Assembly: GCF_041908905.1 (NCBI RefSeq)
Contig: NZ_JAYREK010000002.1
Span: 186,001 to 250,000 of the forward strand
Reading direction: 5' to 3'
Length of the DNA stretch: 64,000 nt
Source: Zoogloea sp041908905
GTDB lineage: Bacteria > Pseudomonadota > Gammaproteobacteria > Burkholderiales > Rhodocyclaceae
The notes below the pieces were generated by a model. The model was not told the DNA's origin, did not search any database, and saw nothing but the letters and a program-made list of their open reading frames with translations. Of the stretch, positions 6,310 through 15,109 are shown piece by piece (the first letter of the stretch is position 1; each line of letters begins with the position of its first letter). The position numbers and the translations under genes were made by a program.

Positions 6310-8490
6310 ATGACTGCAAATCACAACCAGACGGGTTCGGCCGGCAAGTGCCCTGTCATGCACGGCGGCCTGACCTCTGCCGGCATGTCCAGGATGGACT
6401 GGTGGCCCAAGGCCCTCAACCTCGACATCCTTCATCAGCACGACAGCAAGACCAACCCGATGGGCGCCGGTTTCAACTACCGCGAAGAGCTGAAGAAGCT
6501 CGACGTCGACGCGCTCAAGAACGACCTCAAGGCCCTGATGACCGACAGCCAGGCCTGGTGGCCGGCCGACTGGGGCCACTACGGCGGCCTGATGATCCGC
6601 ATGGCCTGGCACTCCGCCGGCACCTATCGCATCGCCGACGGCCGGGGCGGCGGCGGCACCGGCAACCAGCGCTTCGCCCCCCTCAACTCGTGGCCCGACA
6701 ACGGCAACCTCGACAAGGCCCGCCGCCTGCTGTGGCCGATCAAGAAGAAGTACGGCAACAAGATCAGCTGGGCCGACCTGATGATCCTGGCCGGCAACAT
6801 GGCCTACGAGTCGATGGGCTTCAAGACCTTCGGCTTCGCCTTCGGTCGCGAGGACATCTGGCACCCCGAGAAGGACATCTACTGGGGCTCCGAAAAGGAG
6901 TGGCTGGCCAAGAGCGGCGGCGAAGGCAGCCGCTACTCGGGCGAGCGCGACCTCGAGAACCCCCTCGCCGCGGTGATGATGGGCCTCATCTATGTGAACC
7001 CCGAGGGTGTGGACGGCCAGCCCGACCCGCTCAAGACCGCCCGTGACATGCGCGTCACCTTCGCCCGCATGGCCATGAACGACGAGGAAACGGTGGCGCT
7101 CACCGCCGGCGGCCACACCGTCGGCAAGGCCCACGGCAACGGCAACGCCGCCAACCTCGGCCCGGCCCCGGAAGGCGCCGACGTGGAAGAGCAGGGCCTC
7201 GGCTGGATGAACCACACGACCCGCGGCATCGGCCGCGATGCCGTCACCAGCGGCATCGAAGGCGCCTGGACCAGCAATCCCACCCAGTGGGACAACGGCT
7301 ACTTCGAGATGCTGCTCAAGCACGACTGGGAGCTCACCAGGAGCCCGGCCGGGGCCTGGCAGTACAAGCCGGTGAACATCAAGCCGGAAGACATGCCGGT
7401 GGACGTGGAAGACCCCAGCATCCGCTGCATGCCGATGATGACCGACGCCGACATGGCTCTGAAGGTCGACCCGGACTACCGCAAGATCTCCGAGCGCTTC
7501 GCCGCCGACCCGGCCTACTTCAACGACGTGTTCGCCCGCGCCTGGTTCAAGCTGACCCACCGCGACATGGGCCCGAAGAGCCGCTACATCGGCCCGGACG
7601 TGCCGGCCGAAGACCTGATCTGGCAGGACCCGATCCCCGCCGGCCGCACTGACTACGACGTGGCCGCCGTGAAGACGAAGATCGCCGCCAGCGGGCTGTC
7701 GGTTGCCGAGCTGGTCAGCACCGCCTGGGACAGCGCCCGCACCTTCCGCGGCTCCGACAAGCGCGGCGGCGCCAACGGCGCGCGGATCCGCCTGGCGCCG
7801 CAGAAGGACTGGGAAGGCAACGAACCGGCGCGCCTCGCCAAGGTGCTCGCGGTGCTCGAGAAGATCGCCGCCGAAAGCGGCGCCAGCGTGGCCGACGTGA
7901 TCGTGCTGGCCGGCAACGTGGGCATCGAGCAGGCGGCCCGGGCGGCGGGTGTCAGCGTGACCGTGCCCTTCGCCCCCGGCCGGGGCGACGCGAGCGCCGA
8001 GATGACCGACGTGGAATCCTTCGAGGTGCTGGAGCCCCTCGCCGACGGCTTCCGCAACTGGCTCAAGAAGGACTACGTGGTGAGCCCCGAGGAGCTGCTC
8101 CTCGACCGCGCCCAGCTGATGCGTCTCACCGCCTGCGAGATGACCGCCCTGGTCGGCGGCCTGCGGGTGCTCGGCACCAACCACGGCGGCAGCGCCCACG
8201 GGGTGTTCACCGACCGCGTCGGGGCGCTGACCAACGACTTCTTCGTGGGTCTCACCGACATGGCCTACAGCTGGAAGCCCACCGGCCGCAACAGCTACGC
8301 GATCGTCGACCGCCAGACCGGCGCCACCAGGTGGACGGCCACCCGGGTCGACCTGGTCTTCGGCTCCAACTCGGTGCTGCGCGCCTACGCCGAGGTGTAT
8401 GCCCAGGACGACAACCGCGAGAAGTTCGTCCAGGACTTCGTGGCCGCCTGGACCAAGGTGATGAACGCCGACCGCTTCGATCTGGCCTGA
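6310..8490 (+). CDS. katG: Catalase-peroxidase
   Basis: A 726-residue bifunctional heme catalase-peroxidase of normal family length. It removes H2O2 and also has broad peroxidase activity. Distal heme-pocket residues Arg97, Trp100 and His101 lie in the RMAWHSAGTYR motif, and the proximal heme ligand is His269 in GGHTVGKAHG. The Met-Tyr-Trp crosslink required for catalase activity can form from Trp100, Tyr228 and Met254, all present. The C-terminal half repeats the peroxidase fold without heme, as in all KatGs. The start at 6310 follows a GGGAG site; an in-frame codon 21 bp upstream would place the ribosome site inside the gene. It is preceded by an OxyR site and followed by a terminator, so it is monocistronic. 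Confidence 0.97.
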   Translation: MTANHNQTGSAGKCPVMHGGLTSAGMSRMDWWPKALNLDILHQHDSKTNPMGAGFNYREELKKLDVDALKNDLKALMTDSQAWWPADWGHYGGLMIRMAWHSAGTYRIADGRGGGGTGNQRFAPLNSWPDNGNLDKARRLLWPIKKKYGNKISWADLMILAGNMAYESMGFKTFGFAFGREDIWHPEKDIYWGSEKEWLAKSGGEGSRYSGERDLENPLAAVMMGLIYVNPEGVDGQPDPLKTARDMRVTFARMAMNDEETVALTAGGHTVGKAHGNGNAANLGPAPEGADVEEQGLGWMNHTTRGIGRDAVTSGIEGAWTSNPTQWDNGYFEMLLKHDWELTRSPAGAWQYKPVNIKPEDMPVDVEDPSIRCMPMMTDADMALKVDPDYRKISERFAADPAYFNDVFARAWFKLTHRDMGPKSRYIGPDVPAEDLIWQDPIPAGRTDYDVAAVKTKIAASGLSVAELVSTAWDSARTFRGSDKRGGANGARIRLAPQKDWEGNEPARLAKVLAVLEKIAAESGASVADVIVLAGNVGIEQAARAAGVSVTVPFAPGRGDASAEMTDVESFEVLEPLADGFRNWLKKDYVVSPEELLLDRAQLMRLTACEMTALVGGLRVLGTNHGGSAHGVFTDRVGALTNDFFVGLTDMAYSWKPTGRNSYAIVDRQTGATRWTATRVDLVFGSNSVLRAYAEVYAQDDNREKFVQDFVAAWTKVMNADRFDLA

Positions 8491-8530
8491 TGTGGAACGG
8501 CGGGCAGCGCCCGCCAGGCCATCACCCAAG

Positions 8531-8561
8531 ACCGGACAGCACTGCGCTGTCCGGTTTTTTT
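8531..8561 (+). terminator. Rho-independent terminator of katG
   Basis: Perfect 10-bp arms ACCGGACAGC (8531-8540) and GCTGTCCGGT (8546-8555), a 5-nt loop, then a run of seven T (8555-8561). It sits between the convergent katG and rluE genes. Confidence 0.92.
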
Positions 8562-8565
8562 GTCC

Positions 8566-9198
8566 TCAGCGCCCCTGGCGCCGCCGGGTGAAGGTGGCGC
8601 CGGGCCCAGGCGTGGGCCGCTTCGGCGTGGGCCGGGGCCCGGCGCCGGGAGCTGGCGGCAGCGGGCCGGCCACTTCGCGCCATTCGCCCGGCGCGAGGCC
8701 ATCGAGCGTCCAGTCGCCCACCCGCACGCGGATCAGGCGCAGGGTCGGAAAGCCGACCTTGGCGGTCATCCGGCGCACCTGGCGGTTCTTGCCCTCCCGC
8801 AGCACGAGCTCGATCCAGCTCGTCGGGATGGCCTTGCGCTCACGGATCGGCGGGTTGCGCGGCCACAGCCAGGCGGGCTCGTCCACCCGCCGCGCCGCGC
8901 AGGGGCGCGTGACGAAGTCGCCGAGGTCGACGCCGGCCCGCAGGCGCGCCAGGGCCGCCTCGTCGGGGATGCCCTCGACCTGGGCGAGGTAGGTCTTGGG
9001 CAGCTTGTGGCGCGGGTCGGCGATGCGCTTCTGCAGCAGGCCGTCGTCGGTGAGGACGAGCAGCCCCTCGCTGTCGGCGTCGAGCCGCCCCGCCGCGTAC
9101 ACGCCGGGCACCGGCAGGCACTCGGCCAGGGTGCGCTGGCCGGGCTCGCCGGTGAACTGGCAGAGCACGTTGAAGGGCTTGTTGAGGAGAATCAGCAT
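8566..9198 (-). CDS. rluE: 23S rRNA pseudouridine synthase, RluE type
   Basis: A 210-residue RsuA/RluB/E/F-family pseudouridine synthase; RluE of E. coli has 217 residues and modifies U2457 of 23S rRNA. The catalytic aspartate is Asp40 in the GRLDADSEGLLVLT motif, and the downstream KTY and LREGKNRQVRRM motifs are conserved. There is no N-terminal S4 domain, which separates RluE from RsuA and RluB. The C-terminal 35 residues are Pro/Arg-rich and variable. The start at 9198 directly follows a GC-rich junction with the preceding mscS gene. RluE is the best match by length and missing S4 domain; exact target specificity is inferred. Confidence 0.85.
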   Translation of the reverse strand: MLILLNKPFNVLCQFTGEPGQRTLAECLPVPGVYAAGRLDADSEGLLVLTDDGLLQKRIADPRHKLPKTYLAQVEGIPDEAALARLRAGVDLGDFVTRPCAARRVDEPAWLWPRNPPIRERKAIPTSWIELVLREGKNRQVRRMTAKVGFPTLRLIRVRVGDWTLDGLAPGEWREVAGPLPPAPGAGPRPTPKRPTPGPGATFTRRRQGR

Positions 9199-9217
9199 TG
9201 CGTTTCGCCGGGATGAC

Positions 9218-10510
9218 TCACGCCCCGCCGCCCGCTTCCGCGAGCACCCTCACCTCCCGCTGCGGGAAGGGGATCTCGATGCCCTCCTCCTTGAAGCGGC
9301 GCCAGATCTGCATGTTGATCGCCGAGCGGATGCCGAGGGTGCCCTCGGCCGGGTCGCGGATCCAGAAGCCGAGCTGCAGGTTGATGCCGCTGTCGGCGAA
9401 GCTCTCGAGGAAGGCACCCGGCGCCGGGTCTTCCATCACCCGGGGCTGGGCCTGGGCGGCCTCGATCATGATGGCCATCGCCTTCTCGAGGTCGGTGGCG
9501 TAGCCCACCTGGATGGGCACCGCGACGCGCACCTTGGGGTCGGTGAAGGTCTCGTTCTGCACGATGGAGCCCACCAGGGTCTCGTTGGGGACGATGGACT
9601 CGATGCCGGTCATGCCCTTCAGTACCGTGTAGCGGGTGGTGATCTGGCTGACGATGCCGCGCTCGTTGCCCACCGAGATCAGGTTGCCCATGCGGATCGA
9701 GCGGTCGAGGAGCAGGATGAAGCCCGACACGTAGTTGGCCGCGATCTTCTGCATGCCGAAGCCGAGGCCGACGCCCAGCGCCCCGCCGAACACCGACAGC
9801 GCGGTGAGGTCGATGCCCACCAGGGGCAGGCCGATGGCCACCGCCAGCACCACCAGCAGGCCACGCGAGAGGCGCGTGAACACCAGCTTGAGGTTGCCGT
9901 CGAGGCCCTCGGTGCGCATCAGGCGGCTCTCGATGACGCCGGCCACCCACAAGGCCACGAGCACGGTGACGAACACCGTCAGCGCCCCCTGCAGCAGCAT
10001 CCACAGGTTGACCTTGGCCTTGCCGATCGAGAAGGCCACCTGCTCCATCCCGTCGATCACGGTGGGCAGCACGCCGGTGAGGTGCAGCGCCACCACGCCC
10101 CAGGCGCCGAAGGCAAAGGCGCGCTCGAAGGACGCCAGCCAGCCAGCCCGGGGGAAGCTGCGCTTCAGGGCATGCACGGTGAGGCGGATCACCGCCATCG
10201 CCAGCAGCAGCGGCACCGCGAGCTTGAGCAGGTTGGTGTGATGCCAGTTGGCGAGCACCAGCCGGGCCACCATCACCAGCCCCAGCGCGGTGAGCGGGAA
10301 GACCACCCGGCGCAGCCCCTCTTCCCCGGCCCCGGCGGCAAGGCTCGGGTCGGCCGCGCGCCGGCGGCGCAGCACGGCCTTGACCTGGCGGGTGATCAGC
10401 CAGGCGATGAACAGGCACACCGCCAGCACGCCGACCTGCCAGAAAATGGCCGGCTGCTGGACGTCACGCCACAGGTCAATCAGGAGTTCGGCGATCTGAT
10501 TCTCTTCCAT
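9218..10510 (-). CDS. MscS-family mechanosensitive channel
   Basis: A 430-residue inner-membrane channel. Four or five hydrophobic segments (residues about 25-45, 70-90, 95-110, 130-150, 170-195) precede the pore-lining helix, recognisable by its Ala/Gly-rich stretch ALSVFGGALGVGLGFGMQKI (residues about 235-255), and the beta-domain segment ILLLDRSIRMGNLISVG. The C-terminal part has the alpha/beta vestibule domain. The protein is longer than E. coli MscS (286 residues), with extra N-terminal helices. Channels of this family open on membrane tension during osmotic downshock. The start overlaps the end of the upstream PLD-family gene by 35 bp, so the two are probably co-transcribed. Confidence 0.9.
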   Translation of the reverse strand: MEENQIAELLIDLWRDVQQPAIFWQVGVLAVCLFIAWLITRQVKAVLRRRRAADPSLAAGAGEEGLRRVVFPLTALGLVMVARLVLANWHHTNLLKLAVPLLLAMAVIRLTVHALKRSFPRAGWLASFERAFAFGAWGVVALHLTGVLPTVIDGMEQVAFSIGKAKVNLWMLLQGALTVFVTVLVALWVAGVIESRLMRTEGLDGNLKLVFTRLSRGLLVVLAVAIGLPLVGIDLTALSVFGGALGVGLGFGMQKIAANYVSGFILLLDRSIRMGNLISVGNERGIVSQITTRYTVLKGMTGIESIVPNETLVGSIVQNETFTDPKVRVAVPIQVGYATDLEKAMAIMIEAAQAQPRVMEDPAPGAFLESFADSGINLQLGFWIRDPAEGTLGIRSAINMQIWRRFKEEGIEIPFPQREVRVLAEAGGGA

Positions 10511-11147
10511 CCGTCTTTCCTCTTCGCGGCGGCAGCTCGTCGAGACTGCGCAGAAGCTGCGCCTCGGCCCGATGCCGCTGCCAGTTGTCGGTGTAGGTCC
10601 GCACCAGGGCCGGGTTGCCGCGCAGGATCAGCAGGTTCTCCGCGTTGGCGACCCGCGCCGAGCGGGTGAAGTTGTAGGAACCGGTAGCCACCGCCCCGCG
10701 ACTGGCCGAGGCCGGGTCGAAGATCATCACCTTGTTGTGGGCGATGTTGTAGCGGGTCTCCACCGCCACCGGGATGCCCGCCTCGAGGAGCTGCGGCAGC
10801 ACGCTGAGCGACGACGGGCGATTCATCTCGGCGTCGAGCAGCACCTCCACGCGCACGCCGCGCCGGTGGGCGTCGGCCAGGGCGCGGGCGATGGGCTTGC
10901 TGGTGAACACATAGGCCTGGACCAGGATGCGCTCGCGGGCCTCGGCGATTGCCGCGATGAGCGCCGCCTCCGGGTCGTTCCAGGGCGAGAAGGCGATCTC
11001 GACGCTGCCCCGCGCCGGGACGGTCACCGTGGGCGCCTCGCCCGGGCCAGCCCTGCCCGGGCCAGCCTCCGGCTGCGCCGCCGGGGCGCCGACCGCCGAC
11101 GCGGCGAGCAGCCCGGCGGCCACCCACCGCCGCACGGCCTGCGGCAT
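10476..11147 (-). CDS. Exported phospholipase D-family (Nuc-like, single HKD) protein
   Basis: A 223-residue protein with an N-terminal signal peptide (residues about 1-24, ending AVGAPAAQ) and one PLD domain. The catalytic HxKx4D motif is intact (HNKVMIFD) and is followed by the family signature GSYNFTRSA. Single-HKD members such as the Nuc endonuclease act as dimers that combine two motifs; other members hydrolyse phospholipids. The reaction here is therefore either periplasmic phosphodiester cleavage of nucleic acid or of lipid. The start codon overlaps the stop of the upstream RsmB/NOP gene as TGATG, and the 3' end overlaps the MscS gene by 35 bp. Confidence 0.82.
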   Translation of the reverse strand: MPQAVRRWVAAGLLAASAVGAPAAQPEAGPGRAGPGEAPTVTVPARGSVEIAFSPWNDPEAALIAAIAEARERILVQAYVFTSKPIARALADAHRRGVRVEVLLDAEMNRPSSLSVLPQLLEAGIPVAVETRYNIAHNKVMIFDPASASRGAVATGSYNFTRSARVANAENLLILRGNPALVRTYTDNWQRHRAEAQLLRSLDELPPRRGKTDGRESDRRTPD

Positions 11148-12406
11148 CAGGCCTTGCGCTCCAGTACCGCGGCGAAGAAGCCGTCAGTGTCCTGGCCGGC
11201 GGGGCTCAGGTGGAGCTGCTCGCCGCAGGCGATGGCGATGCCCTGCTTGGCCAGCACCTCCTCGGCACTCACCGGCGCGAAGGCCGGATTGGCGGCCAGG
11301 AAGGCGGCGACGATGGCCCCGTTCTCCTCGGGCAGCAGGCTGCAGGTGGCGTACACCAGGCGGCCGCCCGGCTTCACGAGGCGCGCCGCGCTGGCCAGGA
11401 TCGCCGCCTGCTTGCCGGTGAGCTCGGCCAGGGCCTCGGGGCTCTGGCGCCACTTGAGGTCGGGGTTGCGGCGCAGGGTGCCGAGGCCGCTGCACGGCGC
11501 ATCGACGAGCACCCGGTCGATCTTGCCGGCCAGGCGCTTGACCCGCGGGTCGTTCTCACTGGCGATGACCACCGGGTGGATGTTGGAGAGGCCCGAGCGG
11601 GCAACCCGCGGCTTGAGCTTGCCGAGCCGCTTGTCGGACACGTCGAAGGCGTACAGGCGGCCGGTGTTGCGCATCAGCGCGCCGAGCAGCAGGGTCTTGC
11701 CGCCGGCGCCGGCGCAGAAGTCCACCACCATCTCGCCACGCTTGGGCTGGAGCAGGAAGCCCAGCAGCTGGCTGCCCTCGTCCTGGACCTCGAAGCTGCC
11801 GTCGAGGAACAGCGGGTGCTTCTGCAGCGCCGGCTTGCCCTCGAGGCGCACCGCCAGCGGCGAGAAGCGCCCCGGCGCGCAGGCGATGCCGTCGGCCCGG
11901 AGCTTTTCGACGAGCGCGTCGCGGTCGATCTTGAGGGGGTTGGCGCGCAGGTCGAGGGGCGCCGGCCGGTTGAGGCTCTGGGCGAGGCGGAGCACCTCTT
12001 CGGGGCTCAGAAAGGCCGACAGGCGCTCGGCCAGCCAGTCGGGCAGGTCGGCGGCTTCGGCCAGACCGACCTCGCCCAGCTCACGGCCCTTGATCTCGGT
12101 GAAGAAGTCGGTGTCGCGTCCGTGGAAGCCCTCGCCGAGCTGGCGCAGGGTGGTGCCTTCGACCCGGGCCAGCCAAGCCAGCACCAGGTGGCGGGTGGAC
12201 GCGCGCTCGCCGCACAGGCGCTCGAGGGTGCGCTTGCGGCGCAGCACGCCGTACACAGCCTCGGCGACGAAGGCCCGGTCGCGGGCGCCGAGTTCGCGGA
12301 AGTCACGGAAGAAGTGGGACAGCACCGAGTCGGCGGGGTAGTCGAAGCGCAGCACCGAGCGGAGGGCCTGGCTGGCGGACTGGATCTGGGCGGGGGTGAT
12401 GGTCAT
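11147..12406 (-). CDS. RsmB/NOP-family RNA (cytosine-C5) methyltransferase
   Basis: A 419-residue SAM-dependent RNA m5C methyltransferase. The N-terminal 150 residues form a helical NusB-like/RNA-binding part, followed by a Rossmann domain with VVDFCAGAGGKTLLLG (SAM motif I). The two catalytic cysteines are visible as Cys305 in DAPCSGLG and Cys355 in YATCSLLPEEN, 50 residues apart as in E. coli RsmB (325 and 375). The head differs from classical RsmB. The purN / DUF3108 neighbourhood is that of a betaproteobacterial paralogue, so the 16S C967 target is not certain and no symbol is given. Downstream genes for the PLD protein and MscS channel appear co-transcribed. Confidence 0.85.
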   Translation of the reverse strand: MTITPAQIQSASQALRSVLRFDYPADSVLSHFFRDFRELGARDRAFVAEAVYGVLRRKRTLERLCGERASTRHLVLAWLARVEGTTLRQLGEGFHGRDTDFFTEIKGRELGEVGLAEAADLPDWLAERLSAFLSPEEVLRLAQSLNRPAPLDLRANPLKIDRDALVEKLRADGIACAPGRFSPLAVRLEGKPALQKHPLFLDGSFEVQDEGSQLLGFLLQPKRGEMVVDFCAGAGGKTLLLGALMRNTGRLYAFDVSDKRLGKLKPRVARSGLSNIHPVVIASENDPRVKRLAGKIDRVLVDAPCSGLGTLRRNPDLKWRQSPEALAELTGKQAAILASAARLVKPGGRLVYATCSLLPEENGAIVAAFLAANPAFAPVSAEEVLAKQGIAIACGEQLHLSPAGQDTDGFFAAVLERKA

Positions 12407-12457
12407 GGTACGGATGCTTTCATGCGGGGCAAAGATGCCGGCCCCGGTAAGGTGTGG

Positions 12458-12475
12458 GGGCGACTTGGGTCGCCC
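12458..12475. repeat. Inverted repeat between the DUF3108 and RsmB/NOP genes
   Basis: GGGCGAC (12458-12464) and GTCGCCC (12469-12475) surround the tetraloop TTGG. There is no T-run on either strand. It is the only structure seen in the 150-bp gap 12407-12556. Confidence 0.4.
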
Positions 12476-12556
12476 GCGGAAACAGTGTCAAGGCGCCAAC
12501 CCTGGTCTGGCCGACGGCAGGCGGCCGGAGCCGCCCCCGCGGCGGGAACAGGTGAT

Positions 12557-13669
12557 TCACGGGGCCGTGCGGGCGCCGAGGTCGACGCCGGTGGCCACCT
12601 GGTCGAGCACGTCGCCGTTCTTGTCGGTGATCTTGAGGCGCACCGGCAGGTTAGCGTAGTCGCGGGCCAGCCAGATGTCGATCTTCAGCTCGCCCCGGTG
12701 GCCGGTGCTGCCCAGATGGTAGGCCGAAACCTTGCCGGCGGGCACGTCGAGTTCCTCGATGCCGAGGTTCTCGATCACCGAGCGCACCGCGCTCTTGCCG
12801 GTGACGACCAGCAGCTCGGCCCGCAGCGGGCCCTCGGGCTGGAGGGCCAGGTGATGCATCAGCGAGAGCACGTCCTGGTCGCCCTCGGCAATCGAGAACT
12901 CCCGCCGGCGCTCGCCGGCAATCAGCACCACCTTGGCCGACGACCAGTCGAAATCGGCCCGCTCCTTGAGCTGGCCGTCGCGCTCGACGGTGAACTTCTC
13001 GGGCTGCAGGCCCCGCGGGCCGAGGCGTCCCTCGCTGCGCTGGACCATCCGGAAGGGCTTCACCAATCCGATCAGACCCGCGGTTTCGATGACGGTTTCC
13101 ATCGAATAGCGTTCGTCGTCGTGGGTCCAGGCGTGGGTGGTGCGACCGATGATGAAGTTGCGCTCGCCGCGGATCACGTTGTACTGCACCTTGCCGGAGG
13201 CCGCCCACATCTCGCTGAGGGTCGGCCCGCGGGCGCGGCCCGCCCTGGCGCCGGCGCCGGCGCCGCCCTCGCCTTTGCCGTTAGCCGGCGGGGCCTCGGC
13301 CACCGCGCTCGCGTCGTCGGCGGACGGGGTCGCCTCGCCGGTCTTCGCGTCGCCGCTGCCGGGCCGGGCCTCGGGGGCGAGCTCGGCCACCGGCGCGCTG
13401 GCGGCCTCCGGCTCGGCCGGGCGGGCCGGCCGGCGGGGCTGGGGGCGCGGCTTGGGCGGCGGCGCATCGCCGAGCACCACGCGCTTCTCGTCGGCCTGCA
13501 CCACGGCGGGCCGCGGCAGGGGCGTCAGGCGGGCGTCGAGGGGCGGCAGCACGCTGGCGTTGTCGACCGGCAGCCGCCAGGCCGGGCCGAGCAGGATCGC
13601 CAGATGCACCGCCGCCGAGATCGCGACGGCGACGAACAGGCTGAGGTCACGCTTGCGGGTGCCGACCAT
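12557..13669 (-). CDS. DUF3108 domain protein with a membrane anchor and Pro/Ala-rich linker
   Basis: A 370-residue protein. One hydrophobic segment near the N-terminus (residues about 10-32) follows KRD and looks like an uncleaved signal anchor. Residues about 45-150 are low-complexity Pro/Ala/Glu-rich and probably disordered across the periplasm. Residues about 155-365 form the DUF3108 domain (GKVQYNVIRGERNFIIG at its start, IWLARDYANLPVRLKITDKNG near its end), thought to be a beta-rich periplasmic fold. No enzymatic function is known. It is consistently found between purN and an RsmB/NOP gene in betaproteobacteria, and the same order is seen here. The purN end lies 12 bp from this start. 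Confidence 0.8.
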   Translation of the reverse strand: MVGTRKRDLSLFVAVAISAAVHLAILLGPAWRLPVDNASVLPPLDARLTPLPRPAVVQADEKRVVLGDAPPPKPRPQPRRPARPAEPEAASAPVAELAPEARPGSGDAKTGEATPSADDASAVAEAPPANGKGEGGAGAGARAGRARGPTLSEMWAASGKVQYNVIRGERNFIIGRTTHAWTHDDERYSMETVIETAGLIGLVKPFRMVQRSEGRLGPRGLQPEKFTVERDGQLKERADFDWSSAKVVLIAGERRREFSIAEGDQDVLSLMHHLALQPEGPLRAELLVVTGKSAVRSVIENLGIEELDVPAGKVSAYHLGSTGHRGELKIDIWLARDYANLPVRLKITDKNGDVLDQVATGVDLGARTAP

Positions 13670-13681
13670 CGGCGTATGGAA

Positions 13682-14323
13682 TCAGGCCTCGACGGGCGGA
13701 ACCGTCCAGCCGCGAGGCTCCGCCGGCTCGTCCCGCACGAGGACGCGGCCATTGACGAGGCTCAGGCGCCCCTCGACGAACCAGCGCACGGCCTGGGGAT
13801 AGATGCGGTGCTCCTGCTCCAGCACCCGGGCAGCCAGCGCCGTCTCGTCGTCGCCGGGCAGCACGGGCACCGCGGCCTGGATCACCACCGGCCCGCAATC
13901 GAGGGTCGGCGTGACGAAATGGACGGTGGCCCCATGCACGCGCACCCCGGCCTCGAGGGCCTTGCGGTGGGTGTGCAGGCCCGGGAAGGACGGCAGGAGG
14001 CTGGGGTGGATGTTGAGCAGCCGGCCGGCGTAATGCTCGACGAAAGCGTCGGTCAGCACACGCATGAAACCGGCCAGCACCACGAGGTCGGGCCGGTGGG
14101 CGTCGATGGCACCAGCCAGCGCGGCGTCAAAGGCTTCGCGGCTGGGATGGGCCTTGTGGTCCACCACCTGGGTGACGATGCCGTGGTCGACGGCAAAGGC
14201 CAGGCCCGCCGCGTCGGGGCGGTTGGCGATCACTGCGGAGACCTCGGCGCCCGGGATCTGCGCCCGGATGATGGCCTCCATGTTGCTGCCACGACCGGAA
14301 ATCAGGATGACGATCTTCTTCAT
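13682..14323 (-). CDS. purN: Phosphoribosylglycinamide formyltransferase 1 (GART)
   Basis: A 213-residue protein of standard length. It transfers the formyl group of 10-formyl-THF to GAR, the third step of purine synthesis. The N-terminal phosphate-binding SGRGSNM loop lies at residues 9-15. The catalytic Asn104 and His106 are in NIHPSLLPSFPGLHTH, and the catalytic Asp142 is in TLDCGPVV. The DedA-family gene ends 10 bp upstream in the same direction, so purN may be transcribed from there or from farther upstream. Confidence 0.96.
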   Translation of the reverse strand: MKKIVILISGRGSNMEAIIRAQIPGAEVSAVIANRPDAAGLAFAVDHGIVTQVVDHKAHPSREAFDAALAGAIDAHRPDLVVLAGFMRVLTDAFVEHYAGRLLNIHPSLLPSFPGLHTHRKALEAGVRVHGATVHFVTPTLDCGPVVIQAAVPVLPGDDETALAARVLEQEHRIYPQAVRWFVEGRLSLVNGRVLVRDEPAEPRGWTVPPVEA

Positions 14324-14333
14324 GCTCCCCTCC

Positions 14334-14981
14334 TCAACCCGCCACCGCCGCCCGGCGGCTCTTCAGCCAGCCGAAGAACACCGGCAGCAGCGAGATGGCG
14401 ATGATGGCCAGAATCACCGCGGTGAGGTTCTTCTTGACCAGCGGCATGTTGCCGAAACCGTAGCCCAGCCAGGTGAGCGAGAAAATCCAGATGAAGCCCC
14501 CCAGAAAGTCCAGCGCCACGAAGCGCGCGTAGGTCATGCGCGCGACGCCGGCGACGAAGGGCGCGAAGGTGCGCAGCAGCGGCAGGAAGCGGGCAATGAT
14601 GATGGTCTTGCCGCCGTGGGACTCGAAATACGAATGGGTCTTGTCGAAGGCCGCCCGGTTGAAGAAGCGGGAGTTGTCCCAGCGGAAGACCTTGGGCCCG
14701 ATGTGGTGGCCGATCCAGTAGTTGGTGTTGTCGCCGAGCACCGCCGCGGCGAGCAGCACGGCGCACAGCACCCAGATGTCCATGCCACCGGTGGCCGCCA
14801 GCGCCCCGGCCACGAACAGCAGGGAGTCGCCGGGCAGGAAGGGGAACACCACCAGACCGGTCTCGCAGAAGATGATCAGGAACAGGATCGCGTAGATCCA
14901 GGTGCCGTACTGGGCCGTGAGAGCCGCCAGATGCACGTCGAGGTGCAGGACGATGTCGATGAATGTGGTGAGGAGTTCCAT
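14334..14981 (-). CDS. DedA-family membrane protein (SNARE-associated / VTT domain)
   Basis: A 215-residue integral membrane protein of the DedA family, whose members act as proton-driven lipid (undecaprenyl phosphate / phospholipid) flippases in the inner membrane. Family landmarks are the re-entrant loop ETGLVVFPFLPGDSLLFVAGALA (residues about 40-62), the GDNTNYWIGHHIG motif and the FLPLLRTFAPFVAGVARM segment with its conserved arginines. Start 14981 is chosen by family length; the longer open frame upstream is antisense to pepN sequence. It lies 10 bp upstream of purN in the same direction. Confidence 0.88.
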   Translation of the reverse strand: MELLTTFIDIVLHLDVHLAALTAQYGTWIYAILFLIIFCETGLVVFPFLPGDSLLFVAGALAATGGMDIWVLCAVLLAAAVLGDNTNYWIGHHIGPKVFRWDNSRFFNRAAFDKTHSYFESHGGKTIIIARFLPLLRTFAPFVAGVARMTYARFVALDFLGGFIWIFSLTWLGYGFGNMPLVKKNLTAVILAIIAISLLPVFFGWLKSRRAAVAG

Positions 14982-15109
14982 TGCCGCAGCGCAAAAAATG
15001 CAGATACGCGATGATACCGGACAGCGGGCGCGGGCGCGCGCGGCGGGCGACACGGCGCCCGCCATATCCGCCCGTCGTAGGCAGCCCGGCGCGGACCGGG
15101 CCCGCGGAC